Under the pieces are notes generated by a model, which had not been told where the DNA came from, ran no database searches, and worked only from the letters and a program-made list of their open reading frames with translations. Positions 8,931 through 18,406 of a stretch of 64,000 nt of DNA are shown piece by piece. This DNA is from an uncultured Sphaerochaeta sp. (GTDB taxonomy: Bacteria; Spirochaetota; Spirochaetia; Sphaerochaetales; Sphaerochaetaceae): contig NZ_OY781063.1 of NCBI RefSeq assembly GCF_963676285.1, forward strand, positions 1,426,001 to 1,490,000, given 5' to 3'. The translations under genes and the position numbers were made by a program. Each line of letters opens with the position of its first letter. Within the stretch, counting starts at the first letter, position 1.

Positions 8931-10220
8931 TTACCAATGAAGCAGGGCATCTACATCAACAGGAAGCCCACTGGCGATTGACTTGTTTGCTGCTATGCCG
9001 GTAAGAATCGAGCGGATACCATCCCTGTGGTCCGCACTCCTGAAAAGGGGGTCATGGGGAGGGTTCTCCAGGAAAATATCATCCAGCATCGCTGGATCTC
9101 CCCCACCGTGGCCTCCTTCCCGGCTCTCGACCTCAACTTCATAGGGAGTATCGAGCAAGGGACAGACCCTGACCTTATGATAGACCGTAGCCCCTTCGTC
9201 ACACTGTTTCCCCCCTGCATTGATGTAGGGTTTCTCCAGTGCGGTGTATTCAATTCTCCCCTTCGAGCCGTTGATCGCAACATTGAAACCCTCCCAAGGA
9301 AGGTAGGTATTCAAGGAGTATGAGAGCATTGCCCCGCTCTTGTAACGTACAAGGGCAGCCATGGTGTCCTCGATGCTGATATCATCGGAGAAGACGGAGC
9401 GGTCACGGATATAACCGCTCTCCTCTTCGGCATCCAGGTAGAGCCCTTTGAGCGTGGGGTTGCTTTCCAGGTCGATGGCAAAGGGGTCATGCTTGGCCAC
9501 CTCACTTCCATGACAACGATAGTAGAACTGCGTTACACCCCGCTTCTCTGCAGCTGCCTGCCCATAGAAGTTCAAATCCCCATAGGCAAAGACGGTCTTT
9601 GGCTGGGTGCCCAACCAAAAATTGACCAGGTCGAAGTGATGGGTACTCTTGTGGACCAGCAAACCTCCGCTGTTCTGTTTGTTTCTATGCCAGCGCCTGT
9701 AGTAATCTGCCCCATGTTGGGTGTTGAGCAACCATTCAAAATGTACGGAAAAGACATTCCCAATGGTTCCCTGGGTGATCAACTCCCTGATCTTCGAATG
9801 ATGGGGAGCATAGCGATAGTTGAAGGTCACCCTGATTGTCTTGCCATACTGCTTCTGGGCGTCAATTATTGCCTGTGCTTTTTCGCTGTCTGTGGTAATG
9901 GGTTTTTCACTGATAACGTCACACCCCAACTCCATCGCCTTTATGATGTACTGGTCATGGGTCCTGTCCACTGAGGTGACGATAATAACATCAGGTCTCT
10001 GTTCCTTGACCATCTGGGTAAATTGATCACTCTTGTAGGTCGGCACTGGAGGGTGCCCACATTGGTCCTTAAGGATGGTATTTGAGTAATCCATCCTCTT
10101 CTGGCTCATATCACAAAAAGCGACCAACTCGCTTGAATCCTGGTATCGGGTGGCGATTGCCTCGTAGAACATGCGGGCCCGTCCTCCGGTTCCCACCTGT
10201 GCATACCGTTTTTTCTTCAT
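8931..10220 (-). CDS. Gfo/Idh/MocA family oxidoreductase
   Basis: 429 residues. The N-terminal Rossmann fold starts YAQVGTGGRARMFYEAI. The family signature EKPITTD follows the DVIIVTSVDRTHDQYIIKAM strand, then comes the C-terminal alpha/beta substrate domain (HFEWLLNTQHGADYYRRWH). These enzymes use a bound NAD(P) to oxidise or reduce sugars and sugar derivatives, and some act as NAD-dependent glycosidases. The HKSTHHFDLVNFWLG segment carries the histidines common in the active site. It is read with the downstream propeller protein and sits behind the AraC regulator on the same strand. The substrate cannot be assigned. Confidence 0.88.
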   Translation of the reverse strand: MKKKRYAQVGTGGRARMFYEAIATRYQDSSELVAFCDMSQKRMDYSNTILKDQCGHPPVPTYKSDQFTQMVKEQRPDVIIVTSVDRTHDQYIIKAMELGCDVISEKPITTDSEKAQAIIDAQKQYGKTIRVTFNYRYAPHHSKIRELITQGTIGNVFSVHFEWLLNTQHGADYYRRWHRNKQNSGGLLVHKSTHHFDLVNFWLGTQPKTVFAYGDLNFYGQAAAEKRGVTQFYYRCHGSEVAKHDPFAIDLESNPTLKGLYLDAEEESGYIRDRSVFSDDISIEDTMAALVRYKSGAMLSYSLNTYLPWEGFNVAINGSKGRIEYTALEKPYINAGGKQCDEGATVYHKVRVCPLLDTPYEVEVESREGGHGGGDPAMLDDIFLENPPHDPLFRSADHRDGIRSILTGIAANKSIASGLPVDVDALLHW

Positions 10221-10309
10221 GCCATGACTCCTGTTTGCACAGAAGTATACGCCCTATACAGGGCCTTGTCGTTGGCAGAATAAGAAGAGAGTTTGTCTTT
10301 TTTCGTAGA

Positions 10310-11146
10310 TTAGTAGTCAGTACGGGTTGTGAGTCGTACCTTGGAGATATACTCCGAGGGAGCAATGCCACCGTGTTGCTTGAAGAACCTCGAGAAGTAC
10401 TGCAGATTCTCAAACCCTAGGCTGAATCCAATCTCACTCAGCGTCTGTTCCGTGTTCTGGATCAGGAACAGGGCTTTCTCAAACTTCATCAGATTTATGT
10501 ACTTGATCGCAGACAACCCTGTCTGTTTCTTGATCACCCTATAGAGATAATCCTGGTTATACCCACAACTCTGGGCCATCTCATGGACACTGAAAGAGTG
10601 GTCAAGATGTGCATCGATGTACTTTTCAACCATATTCAAGAGCTCAGACTTACCGGAGAGAGAACTCTCCCTCAGCTGGTGGATGGGACTCGATTCATAG
10701 ATAGGCAGGGAGTGTTCGAGGCAGAGCCGGTTCATAGAGAGCAAGCACTCCATCAACAAGGCAGAGGACATCGCACGATAGTGCAACGCTTTACGCTGTC
10801 CTTCCAGCACAATCCTACTGAGCAAGCTGTAGATCTGGTTCTCCCGGTCTCGAAACTTGGTCTCAATACCCAGCAACACTTCATCCACATGGGGGTCTGA
10901 GGCAGCAAACTTTACCTCAAGCATCTTTACCCCTTCCTTGCTGGTAGCCTGGAAGGCATGCCGACGGCCTTGCTTGCAGAATACAATATCACCTGCTTCC
11001 AATGCATAGGGCTTCCCATCGAACCAGTTTGTGGCGGTTCCTGCGTATACCAGCTGGACTTGGTAATCGCTCACATGGTAGTGTTCAGCCTTTCCCTCCC
11101 CCTGTTTGTAGTAGAACCGACCGGAGGATGTAATTCTTACATACAT
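10310..11146 (-). CDS. AraC-family transcriptional regulator with cupin sensor domain
   Basis: 278 residues. The N-terminal cupin-like half contains a GDIVFCKQGRRHAFQA turn. The C-terminal half carries two helix-turn-helix units: FSVHEMAQSCGYNQDYLYRVIKK-like and LSEIGFSLGFENLQYFSRFF, the latter being the classic AraC signature. Such proteins usually bind a sugar and activate adjacent transport or glycosidase genes. It stands divergent to the binding-protein/GH3/permease operon, which is its likely target; the oxidoreductase and propeller genes downstream on its own strand may be controlled too. GAGAGG upstream supports this ATG. Confidence 0.88.
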   Translation of the reverse strand: MYVRITSSGRFYYKQGEGKAEHYHVSDYQVQLVYAGTATNWFDGKPYALEAGDIVFCKQGRRHAFQATSKEGVKMLEVKFAASDPHVDEVLLGIETKFRDRENQIYSLLSRIVLEGQRKALHYRAMSSALLMECLLSMNRLCLEHSLPIYESSPIHQLRESSLSGKSELLNMVEKYIDAHLDHSFSVHEMAQSCGYNQDYLYRVIKKQTGLSAIKYINLMKFEKALFLIQNTEQTLSEIGFSLGFENLQYFSRFFKQHGGIAPSEYISKVRLTTRTDY

Positions 11147-11334
11147 CAGGAACCTCTCTCTGTTTATTGTCTTTGCTCATTCTAGGAGAGGAGGCTCGTG
11201 TTAAACAAGACCGTACATACGAAAAAGGATAACTATTTTTCTCTTTATGCTAACGACTGGATAAAAAAGGACTCATATACTTTGCTACAAAGAGGCCGAA
11301 TGTTTTTGGCCTTATCACCTTAAGGAGGATTCCT
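11147..11334. promoter_or_regulatory. Divergent promoter region, AraC gene and sugar ABC operon
   Basis: The 188 bases between the two divergent starts must hold both promoters and any AraC site. It is AT-rich near 11220-11280. A weak AGGCC/GGCCT stem lies just before the ribosome site (AAGGAGG) of the binding-protein gene. No operator could be picked with confidence. Confidence 0.45.
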
Positions 11335-12813
11335 ATGTTGCACACCAAGCGTTTCTTGCTGACCCTCGTAGCATTGGTCCTCTGTCTTGCATTCGTAAGC
11401 GCAGCAGGACAGAAGGACAGCCAGAGTGAGGGAAAAGCTACCATCACCCTTGCCACTGCAGACAATACCTATGGTTTGAGTACCGACCCTGAGCTGCAGG
11501 GAGCTATTACCGCCTTGATCGAGTCAAAGACTGACACCATCATCGAACCGATCATTCCACCCCTTGCCTCATACACCGACAAGCTTGCCACATTGGTAAA
11601 CAGCGGGGATGTTCCCGATTTGTTTGTCGTTGCCCAGGCAATGACCAAGATTCCTACCATGGTTGCTCGCGAACAGATTCTTGACCTGACTGACTACATC
11701 AAGAACAGCCCGGCACTCAGCCAGCTCGACCCTTCCCTGTTCAAGGACCTGCAGATAGATGGGAAGACCTACTTTGTACCGTACAACTACCCCAAGAGCA
11801 AAGCCATCTTCATCAGAAAGGACTTGATGGAGCAGTACGGAGTTGAACTCAGTTCAACCCCGACCGCTGAAGAGTTCCGCCGGGAAATGGGTAAATTTGT
11901 TGGTAGTGGGATCATCCCCTTCAACTTCCCCAAGTGGGTCGACAACTTCCAGTTCTTCTACAACTCATTCGGCGCATGGGGTGGCGTCTATGAGAAGGAT
12001 GGCCAATTCATCGATGGTTTCCAGACTGAAGAGATGAAGAAAGCCCTTACCTACCTCCGCCAGCTCTATAAGGATGGTGTTCTCAATCAGGAATTCATCA
12101 CAACCGAGAACAGTGGAATGAGAGAGAAGACCTATACTGCCCAGGCAGCCAGCTCAATCGACTATGTCACCAACTACATCAACTATGTACAGAACACCAC
12201 TGCCGCAAACAAGTACACCGAGATGCACCTGGTCTACAAGATCGTAGGTCCCGAGGGATATGGTGGAAGCTTGAACGAGGCAACCCAGACCGCATTCGTT
12301 GTCTCTTCCAAGACCAAGGACCCCGAGGCAGTTGTCCGCGTTCTTGAGACCATCGTAACTGATCCTGAAGTGTATCCTGCTTTCTTCGGTATTGGTCTTG
12401 AAGGCAAGCACTTCACCCTCAATGCGGATGGACAGATTGAAGCCACTCCAAAGGCTGCCAACAGTGGTTACAAATACACCTTGAACTATCTCAGTGATTC
12501 CTTTGTTGACATCGACATCGAGAACCTCCCCTTCAAGCTCTCTCCTGCTCTTGAGCAGGGCTTGCCCAAGCAGATCGAGCATATCAAGGCAATGCAGGCC
12601 AACCTTGGACCGAATCATGCTGCTGATGTACCGGTAGGCGTCTCCGTTGCATACGACCGTGTTGCTCCTTCCATCAAGAGCACCCGTGAGTCAATTGCAA
12701 CCAAGATCATCGTAGGTACCGTCTCTCTCGAACAAGGCTTGGCCGAATACGAGAACTTCTGGAACTCTATCAATGGACCAACCATTCTTGAGGAACTGAA
12801 CGCAGCCCGTTAA
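11335..12813 (+). CDS. Sugar ABC transporter extracellular binding protein (LplA/YtcQ type)
   Basis: 492 residues, within the range of the large family-1 binding proteins that deliver oligosaccharides to LplB/LplC-type permeases. The signal peptide (FLLTLVALVLCLAFVSAAG) has no lipobox cysteine at the cleavage region, so the mature protein is probably periplasmic and soluble. AAGGAGG lies just upstream of the ATG. It is the first gene of an operon with a GH3 glycosidase and two permeases; no ATPase gene is present, so a shared MsmX-like ATPase elsewhere is expected. The GH3 gene suggests a xylo- or gluco-oligosaccharide substrate. Confidence 0.88.
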   Translation: MLHTKRFLLTLVALVLCLAFVSAAGQKDSQSEGKATITLATADNTYGLSTDPELQGAITALIESKTDTIIEPIIPPLASYTDKLATLVNSGDVPDLFVVAQAMTKIPTMVAREQILDLTDYIKNSPALSQLDPSLFKDLQIDGKTYFVPYNYPKSKAIFIRKDLMEQYGVELSSTPTAEEFRREMGKFVGSGIIPFNFPKWVDNFQFFYNSFGAWGGVYEKDGQFIDGFQTEEMKKALTYLRQLYKDGVLNQEFITTENSGMREKTYTAQAASSIDYVTNYINYVQNTTAANKYTEMHLVYKIVGPEGYGGSLNEATQTAFVVSSKTKDPEAVVRVLETIVTDPEVYPAFFGIGLEGKHFTLNADGQIEATPKAANSGYKYTLNYLSDSFVDIDIENLPFKLSPALEQGLPKQIEHIKAMQANLGPNHAADVPVGVSVAYDRVAPSIKSTRESIATKIIVGTVSLEQGLAEYENFWNSINGPTILEELNAAR

Positions 12814-12835
12814 CCTACGCTTATTATCGTTGCAT

Positions 12836-12865
12836 ATCGGTTTCCAGGCACCTCTGGAAACCGAT
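12836..12865 (+). promoter_or_regulatory. Stem-loop after the binding-protein gene
   Basis: A perfect 12-base stem ATCGGTTTCCAG / CTGGAAACCGAT with a six-base loop, starting 22 bases after the stop codon and followed only by TCTTT. The position, between a binding-protein gene and the rest of its operon, suggests 3'-end protection or partial termination that lowers downstream expression. Confidence 0.65.
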
Positions 12866-12893
12866 TCTTTCAGACTCCCCCAGCGAGAACACC

Positions 12894-14984
12894 ATGGCTG
12901 ATACTGCACAGACCCTTGTACAACAGATGACCGTACCAGAAATGATAAGCCAACTCAGGCATGATGCTCCAGCAATTCCTCGCCTGGGGATTCCTTCGTA
13001 CAACTGGTGGAACGAGGGCCTTCATGGGGCCGCTCGAAGTGGAACAGCCACCGTATTCCCCCAAGCCATCGCTCTAGCTGCTCTCTTTGACCCTGAGCTG
13101 ATTCTCTCTATTGCTGAGGTCATTTCCACAGAACAACGGGCAAAGTATAATCTCTATAACCAAGAGCATGATCATGACATTTACAAGGGACTGACCGTCT
13201 GGTCTCCCAATATCAATATATTCCGTGACCCTAGGTGGGGGCGTGGACAGGAAACATTTGGTGAAGATCCATACCTGACTTCCCGCTTGGCAGTCTCCTT
13301 CATACAAGGCTTGCAAGGCTCAGAAGACATCCTCAAGACGGCAAGTTGTGTAAAGCATCTGGCCGCCCACAGCGGACCAGAGCCTGAGAGGCACTCCTTC
13401 AATGCAGTGGTAAGTAAAAAAGACCTCAATGAAACGTATCTTCCAGCGTTCAAGGCAGCAGTCCAGGAGGCTGGGGTCGATGCAGTCATGGGTGCCTACA
13501 GTGCGCTCAACGGGGAACCCTGCTGTGGAAGCCCCACTCTTATCCAGCAACTCTTGCGCGAAACATGGGGTTTCAAGGGGATGTACATCTCTGACTGCTG
13601 GGCGATCAGGGATTTCCATCTCAATCATAAGGTCACCAAGAACGAAGAGGAATCAGCAGCTCTTGCGCTGCATAGTGGCTGTGACCTGAATTGCGGTTGT
13701 TCCTATCGCAGTCTTGAGAAGGCCTTTCAGAAAGGGTATGTCACCATGGAGGAGATCAGGACCGCTACTCAGAGGGTATTCAACACCCGCTTCCGTCTGG
13801 GGATGTTTGATGAACAAACTCCATACGACAACCTAGGCCTTGCCTACATCGATAGTGAGGAGCATGCACAGCTTGCCCTTGAAGCTTCCCGCCGCTCCTT
13901 GGTCCTGCTCAAGAATGAATCAATACTTCCCCTCAACCGGGAAAAGACAAGAAGCATTGCAGTCATCGGACCGAATGCCGATAGCAGAAGAGTCCTGTGG
14001 GGAAACTACCATGGGACATCTTCCCGCTACACAACGGTCCTCGAAGGAATCCGTATGGTTGCAGGGAACACAATACGTATTAACTATAGCGAAGGATCTT
14101 CCCTCACCAAAGAGCGTGTTGAACGATTGGCAAAGGAAGACGACAGGCTCAGTGAGGCTGCCTTCATGGCCCGTCAAAGCGATGTCACTGTCCTTTGTCT
14201 TGGTCTGGATGAGACGGTGGAAGGAGAGATGAGGGATGATGGGAATGGAGGCTGGGCAGGTGATAAGAAAGATCTCAGGCTTCCTCGCTGTCAACAAAAA
14301 CTCCTGAAGGCTGTAGCAGAAACAGGGGCTCCTGTCATTGTAATACTCTTATCTGGTGGAGCGCTCGACCCAGAGATTGAGCAGTATGAGAATGTACAGG
14401 CCCTCATCCAAGCTTGGTATCCAGGGCAGGAAGGAGGACGGGCAATTGCAGAGTTGCTATTTGGTATGTACAGCCCCTCTGGAAAGCTTCCTGTTACCTT
14501 CTACCGCAGCAGTGCCAAGCTCCCTTTATTCACTGACTACTCCATGCAAAAGAGGACCTACCGGTATTGCGACCAAGAGGATGTGCTCTACCCCTTTGGA
14601 TTCGGTCTTTCCTATGCTTCGTTTGCGTATAGCATAGTAGGCACAGCGGTACATGAGGACGGGACTGTAAGTGTACGGGTAAGTATCACCAATACTACAG
14701 AAACACCAAGCAGAACGGTACTTGAGCTCTATCTGGAAAGTTTCCACCCCGATGTTCCCCCTCACCCAGTACTCTGTGGTATGAAAAGTGTGTTCTTGGA
14801 GTCTTTTGAACAGAAAGAGGTTGTACTTCTCCTGGAACAAAGCCAATGTACTGCAGTAGACAATCAAGGCAATAGAAACGACATACACGGGACCTTCACA
14901 CTCTATGCGGGTGGAAGTCAACCTGATGCAATCAGCCGGAACCTTGGAGCAGACAAGGTAGCCAGCACTACATTCGTATATTAA
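12894..14984 (+). CDS. Glycoside hydrolase family 3 (beta-xylosidase/beta-glucosidase), intracellular
   Basis: 696 residues. The GH3 N-terminal barrel carries WWNEGLHGAAR (residues 38-48), typical of xylosidase-like members, then RDPRWGRGQETFGEDPYL, KHLAAHSG, and the nucleophile aspartate at about residue 234 in MYISDCWAI. A GH3 C-terminal domain (VVLLKNE-like segment, WYPGQEGGRAIAELLFG) and a fibronectin-III-like end (YPFGFGLSY) complete it. It removes terminal beta-linked sugars from oligosaccharides. No signal peptide is present, so it should act in the cytoplasm on imported oligosaccharides. It lies between the binding-protein and permease genes of one operon. Xylosidase versus glucosidase cannot be settled here. 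Confidence 0.9.
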   Translation: MADTAQTLVQQMTVPEMISQLRHDAPAIPRLGIPSYNWWNEGLHGAARSGTATVFPQAIALAALFDPELILSIAEVISTEQRAKYNLYNQEHDHDIYKGLTVWSPNINIFRDPRWGRGQETFGEDPYLTSRLAVSFIQGLQGSEDILKTASCVKHLAAHSGPEPERHSFNAVVSKKDLNETYLPAFKAAVQEAGVDAVMGAYSALNGEPCCGSPTLIQQLLRETWGFKGMYISDCWAIRDFHLNHKVTKNEEESAALALHSGCDLNCGCSYRSLEKAFQKGYVTMEEIRTATQRVFNTRFRLGMFDEQTPYDNLGLAYIDSEEHAQLALEASRRSLVLLKNESILPLNREKTRSIAVIGPNADSRRVLWGNYHGTSSRYTTVLEGIRMVAGNTIRINYSEGSSLTKERVERLAKEDDRLSEAAFMARQSDVTVLCLGLDETVEGEMRDDGNGGWAGDKKDLRLPRCQQKLLKAVAETGAPVIVILLSGGALDPEIEQYENVQALIQAWYPGQEGGRAIAELLFGMYSPSGKLPVTFYRSSAKLPLFTDYSMQKRTYRYCDQEDVLYPFGFGLSYASFAYSIVGTAVHEDGTVSVRVSITNTTETPSRTVLELYLESFHPDVPPHPVLCGMKSVFLESFEQKEVVLLLEQSQCTAVDNQGNRNDIHGTFTLYAGGSQPDAISRNLGADKVASTTFVY

Positions 14985-14995
14985 GGAGTCATAGT

Positions 14996-15919
14996 ATGGC
15001 AAATAAACCGATGGTGCTACGAACCAAACCACCCCTTTGGACAAGGATCAAGACACAGAAGTTCTTGCTCCTCATGTTGGTACCAGGGGTAATATGGTAC
15101 TTGGTGTTCAAGTATATCCCGCTCCTGGGCCTCAGTCTTGGATTCACTGATTATGGGTTCAGGTCAACGGTATCCTTTGTGGGTCTGGATAACTTCAAGC
15201 GCTTGCTCTCTTCCACTATTTTCTGGAATGCATTTCGCAATACCTTGATCATCAGCCTGGCAAATGTAATTTTCTATTTTCCTGCACCTTTGGTTGTGGC
15301 GTTGCTGATCAATGAACTGAAAAGCCTGAAAATGAAGAGGACGATCCAGTTCCTGATCTATATCCCCTATTTCTTCAGTTGGGTTGTGGTTGGAAGTATT
15401 TTCGTAAACTTGCTCTCTCCGTCCTCAGGGCTGATAAACAACATCATCACCAAGTTTGGGGGAGAACCCATCTACTTCATGGCAAGTGCAAAGTTCTTCC
15501 GTCCTGTCCTGATCAGTTCCTATATCTGGCGGCAGATGGGATACGGGGCAGTCATCTATGTGGCAAGTCTTACCACGGTACAACCGGAGCTGTATGAAGC
15601 AGCCACCATCGATGGAGCAGGGCATTGGGGAAGATTGGTCCATGTAACCCTTCCTGCGATTCGCTCCACCATTGTGACCATGTTGTTGCTCAATCTCAGT
15701 CATGTGTTGCTGATATTCGAACAGGTGCTGGTTATGTACAATGCAGCAGTCTATGACGTTGCCGATGTACTGCAGACCTATGTATTCCGCGAAGGGGTAC
15801 TTGCAGGCGACCTGGGATATTCAATTGCTGTGGGCATGTTTACGTCCATCGTAAGCCTTACGCTGGTGCTGTCAACCAACAAGATCAGCGCAAAGTTCCT
15901 CGACGAACCCATCCTGTAG
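14996..15919 (+). CDS. Sugar ABC transporter permease (LplB type)
   Basis: 307 residues with six predicted helices. It has the EAA loop that docks the ATPase, EAATIDGAGHWGRLVHVTLP. The N-terminus (FLLLMLVPGVIWYLVFKYIP) is typical of LplB/YtcP partners. It starts 11 bases after the GH3 stop with AAGGAG upstream, and ends 10 bases before the second permease. With that permease it would form the membrane channel for the oligosaccharide delivered by the 11.3 kb binding protein. Confidence 0.9.
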   Translation: MANKPMVLRTKPPLWTRIKTQKFLLLMLVPGVIWYLVFKYIPLLGLSLGFTDYGFRSTVSFVGLDNFKRLLSSTIFWNAFRNTLIISLANVIFYFPAPLVVALLINELKSLKMKRTIQFLIYIPYFFSWVVVGSIFVNLLSPSSGLINNIITKFGGEPIYFMASAKFFRPVLISSYIWRQMGYGAVIYVASLTTVQPELYEAATIDGAGHWGRLVHVTLPAIRSTIVTMLLLNLSHVLLIFEQVLVMYNAAVYDVADVLQTYVFREGVLAGDLGYSIAVGMFTSIVSLTLVLSTNKISAKFLDEPIL

Positions 15920-15929
15920 GAGAATCATC

Positions 15930-16802
15930 ATGGCAAAGACTGTTCAGAATTCAATTAGAGAAACACGGGGAAGAAAAATCTTCCGTCTTATCAATGCACT
16001 CTTGCTTGCGTTCATCTGCCTGATCTTCATCATCCCGATCTGGAATGTACTCATCACCTCGGTAGCAAAGGATGTGGATGTAATGGGAACCGATTATCTG
16101 TTGGTACCCCACTCGTTTACACTGCAGAACTATTGGCGGGTGCTCAACAGTGGCTACATGGGAGCTTTCAAGAACTCTCTCTTTGTTGCCTTCTTCGGTA
16201 CGTTGGTCTCCATGCTGATTACCGTACCCATGGGCTTTGCACTTGCCCAAAAGCATCTCATTGGTCGTTCAGTTCTCATGAAAGCAATTGTTTTCACGAT
16301 GGTATTTGATGCAGGTATCATGCCCTTCTATATCGTGGTACGGTCCCTTGGACTCATCAACAGTATGGGAGCGATTATCTTCCCTGTGGCAATTTCCACG
16401 TTCAATTTGATCATCATCAAGAACTATATGGGCAGTATTCCCGTCTCACTGCTGGAGAGTGCTACCCTGGATGGGTGCAACGACCTCATGATTCTCCAGA
16501 AAATTGTCCTGCCTCTCTCAGTCTCCATCATTTCAGCGGTAACTTTGTTCTACTTTGTCAGCTACTGGAACCGATACTTCGAGGTGATCATGTTCATCAA
16601 CGACAGCCGCAAGTACACCTTGCAGGTGGTCTTGCGCTCCCTGATGTTCGAGTCCGATGAATCCCTTGGTGGTGGCCAGTATGTCTACAACAACCTGAAG
16701 ATGGCGGTCATGGTCCTGGGAATGCTCCCCGTTCTCATTATCTACCCCTTCGTACAGAGACACTTCGTCTCTGGCTTGATGCTCGGTGGAGTGAAGGGTT
16801 AA
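15930..16802 (+). CDS. Sugar ABC transporter permease (LplC/YtcP type)
   Basis: 290 residues with six helices. The EAA loop reads ESATLDGCNDLMILQKIVLP. The C-terminus FVQRHFVSGLMLGGVKG is the standard end of this permease class. It is the partner of the preceding permease and the last gene of the operon; a stem-loop follows 14 bases after the stop. Confidence 0.9.
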   Translation: MAKTVQNSIRETRGRKIFRLINALLLAFICLIFIIPIWNVLITSVAKDVDVMGTDYLLVPHSFTLQNYWRVLNSGYMGAFKNSLFVAFFGTLVSMLITVPMGFALAQKHLIGRSVLMKAIVFTMVFDAGIMPFYIVVRSLGLINSMGAIIFPVAISTFNLIIIKNYMGSIPVSLLESATLDGCNDLMILQKIVLPLSVSIISAVTLFYFVSYWNRYFEVIMFINDSRKYTLQVVLRSLMFESDESLGGGQYVYNNLKMAVMVLGMLPVLIIYPFVQRHFVSGLMLGGVKG

Positions 16803-16816
16803 CCACAAGAGAGAGG

Positions 16817-16847
16817 CCCTACTGGTTCCCTAAGGGGACTGGTAGGG
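16817..16847 (+). terminator. Probable terminator of the GH3/ABC operon
   Basis: A 14-base stem, CCCTACTGGTTCCC with GGGGACTGGTAGGG (three G-U pairs), around a TAA loop, just after the last permease. Only a short TTC follows, so termination may be weak or may rely on another factor. Confidence 0.6.
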
Positions 16848-17319
16848 TTCGATACTGTACTAATTAGTTACTATCTGTATACATAATTCAGTATCAGCTA
16901 ATCCTATGTAAAGGGGACACGTACAAATACCAACATGTTAGTGCTGTATTTTGTACACTGTAGCAATCATTATTCGAGAAAATTGGTTACTGCATCCACC
17001 ATTATTTCGATTTTTTGGTTACTCTGCTAACCATTGTATATTTTCAGATACTTAAAAACTTGCCCAAAGCACCCTAAAACAAGCACTTTCTTATCTAAAT
17101 ATTAATTATAGAAGCTTATCCTGCAAAATTTGTAGTACGATACTACATATACCTGGGAGAAATTCCCATCCAAACAAAGCCTAACCAGCAATCAGTTGCA
17201 GATGATTATGAAATTTTCTTGATCTTCGGTAATAATTGGCTGATTACCCTATGCAATGTATGTGCATTGTATTGCCTACATCACTTGGGAATGATAGAAT
17301 TTAAATAGGGAGAAACTCT
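16848..17319. other. AT-rich intergenic region before the RelBE module
   Basis: About 470 bases without a credible gene. Two dyads stand out: TGTAGTA-CGA-TACTACA at 17131-17147, and CAATG-TATGTG-CATTG at 17254-17269. The second lies about 50 bases before the antitoxin start and is a reasonable candidate for the autoregulatory operator of the toxin-antitoxin pair. The rest looks like non-coding junction sequence between the sugar locus and the defence-like island. Confidence 0.4.
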
Positions 17320-17616
17320 ATGGCTAGTACAACAATCAGTTTGAGAACAGATACGGAACTCAAGGCTCAGGCCGAGGAAATCCTCAATCAACTTGGAATG
17401 ACACTGAATGGAACCTTCAATATGCTTCTTCATCAGATTGTGAGGGAAAAGTCAGTGCCATTGAGTTTGTCTTTGGCCTCCGAGAATTCATTGTATGCAG
17501 ATTTGCTTGTTGCAGAAGATGAACGTATAAACGGATATGTCGGCAGAAGTGGAGATGAAATCCTTAAGGATTTTGACTTGATTGTGGCAGAGGCTGAAGC
17601 CAAATATGGGGTATGA
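17320..17616 (+). CDS. RelB/DinJ-family antitoxin
   Basis: 98 residues. The ribbon-helix-helix start, TTISLRTDTELKAQAEEILN then LGMTLNGTFNMLLHQIV, is the RelB/DinJ signature. The C-terminal part would wrap the toxin. GGGAGAAA precedes the ATG. Its end overlaps the toxin start by 11 bases, the usual coupling of antitoxin and toxin. It should neutralise the RelE-like partner and repress its own promoter. Confidence 0.88.
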   Translation: MASTTISLRTDTELKAQAEEILNQLGMTLNGTFNMLLHQIVREKSVPLSLSLASENSLYADLLVAEDERINGYVGRSGDEILKDFDLIVAEAEAKYGV

Positions 17617-17896
17617 AGTTATTGTCTCCAGAAAAGCCGATGAAATGCTTGTCAGTCACGTAAGATTCCTTGCCCAAGTGAGCATCCCTGCTGCCAAAGT
17701 ATTGAGAAATGAGTTCTGTTCTGTTCTTGTTGCGTTGAAGGATAATCCCTTCCAATTCCAACTGGAAGAGGATCTTGGATTACCCAGCGGAAAATACAGA
17801 CGGGTTGTTTTCGCTAAAAGGTACAAGGCGGTCTTCTCGGTTTTTGAGAATCGCGTATTTATTGATGCCATCATTGGTTGTAAACAATCAATGTGA
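17606..17896 (+). CDS. RelE/ParE-family toxin
   Basis: 96 residues from the ATG at 17606 (MGYEVIVSRKADEMLVSHVR). The fold pattern is that of RelE/ParE: an N-terminal strand and helices, then LPSGKYRRVVFAKRYKAVFSVFENRVFIDAIIGCKQ, where the basic and aromatic residues of the C-terminal strands lie. RelE types cut mRNA in the ribosome and ParE types poison gyrase; this member looks closer to RelE/YafQ-like proteins. The antitoxin overlap fixes the start. It appears complete. Confidence 0.82.
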   Translation: MGYEVIVSRKADEMLVSHVRFLAQVSIPAAKVLRNEFCSVLVALKDNPFQFQLEEDLGLPSGKYRRVVFAKRYKAVFSVFENRVFIDAIIGCKQSM

Positions 17897-18097
17897 CCAT
17901 GACAGACCACTATCGTTACCAGGAAGGATTTTCACATTTTCCACACAGTTTGAGAGATGGATCTTGTGAGACTTGATCAAGAAGTGTCTTCCAAAGCGTG
18001 CGCAGATCAAAGACGCTCTACCCCCTGATTGCTTCGGCCATTGAGAGGGCCAGTCGGATATCAAGTTTGTAGATTGAAAGTGGTTCTGATGCACCTC

Positions 18098-18406
18098 TTA
18101 AGCTTTGATCATGTATTGTTTAATCACTTCAGGATTGTCTCTGATCAACTGAAGTAGACGGCGGGAGGGGCCTTCTGGAGTATTTCTCCCTCGCTCCCAA
18201 GCCTCGACTGTTTTCTTGGATACACCAAGGGAAGATGCAAAGAGGACCTGACTCAAGCCGACTCGATTACGGATTTGCTTGATGTCCTCACTGGAAAAAG
18301 ACTCTACCGGTCTTATTGCAATTTTCGTCTTTCTTGCATCTATCTTTCCTTCCTGGTATTTGACGGCCTCATCCAGCCCTTTCATGATACTTTTATATAC
18401 ATTCAT
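18098..18406 (-). CDS. HigA-like antitoxin, XRE helix-turn-helix
   Basis: 102 residues. The helix-turn-helix region reads IRNRVGLSQVLFASSLGVSK followed by KTVEAWERGRNTPEGPSRRL, close to HigA-2/MqsA-type antitoxins that bind their own operator. The ATG at 18406 is preceded by GGAGATAAGGA and lies in frame with the toxin remnant upstream; no stop separates the two, so read-through would give one 174-residue chain. The antitoxin itself appears intact although its partner is not. Confidence 0.8.
   Translation of the reverse strand: MNVYKSIMKGLDEAVKYQEGKIDARKTKIAIRPVESFSSEDIKQIRNRVGLSQVLFASSLGVSKKTVEAWERGRNTPEGPSRRLLQLIRDNPEVIKQYMIKA

Noticed and set aside
17897..18097. Transposase remnant between the RelBE and HigBA modules
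   Set aside because: Short open frames exist in several directions, but none shows a transposase motif, and no inverted repeats bound the stretch.
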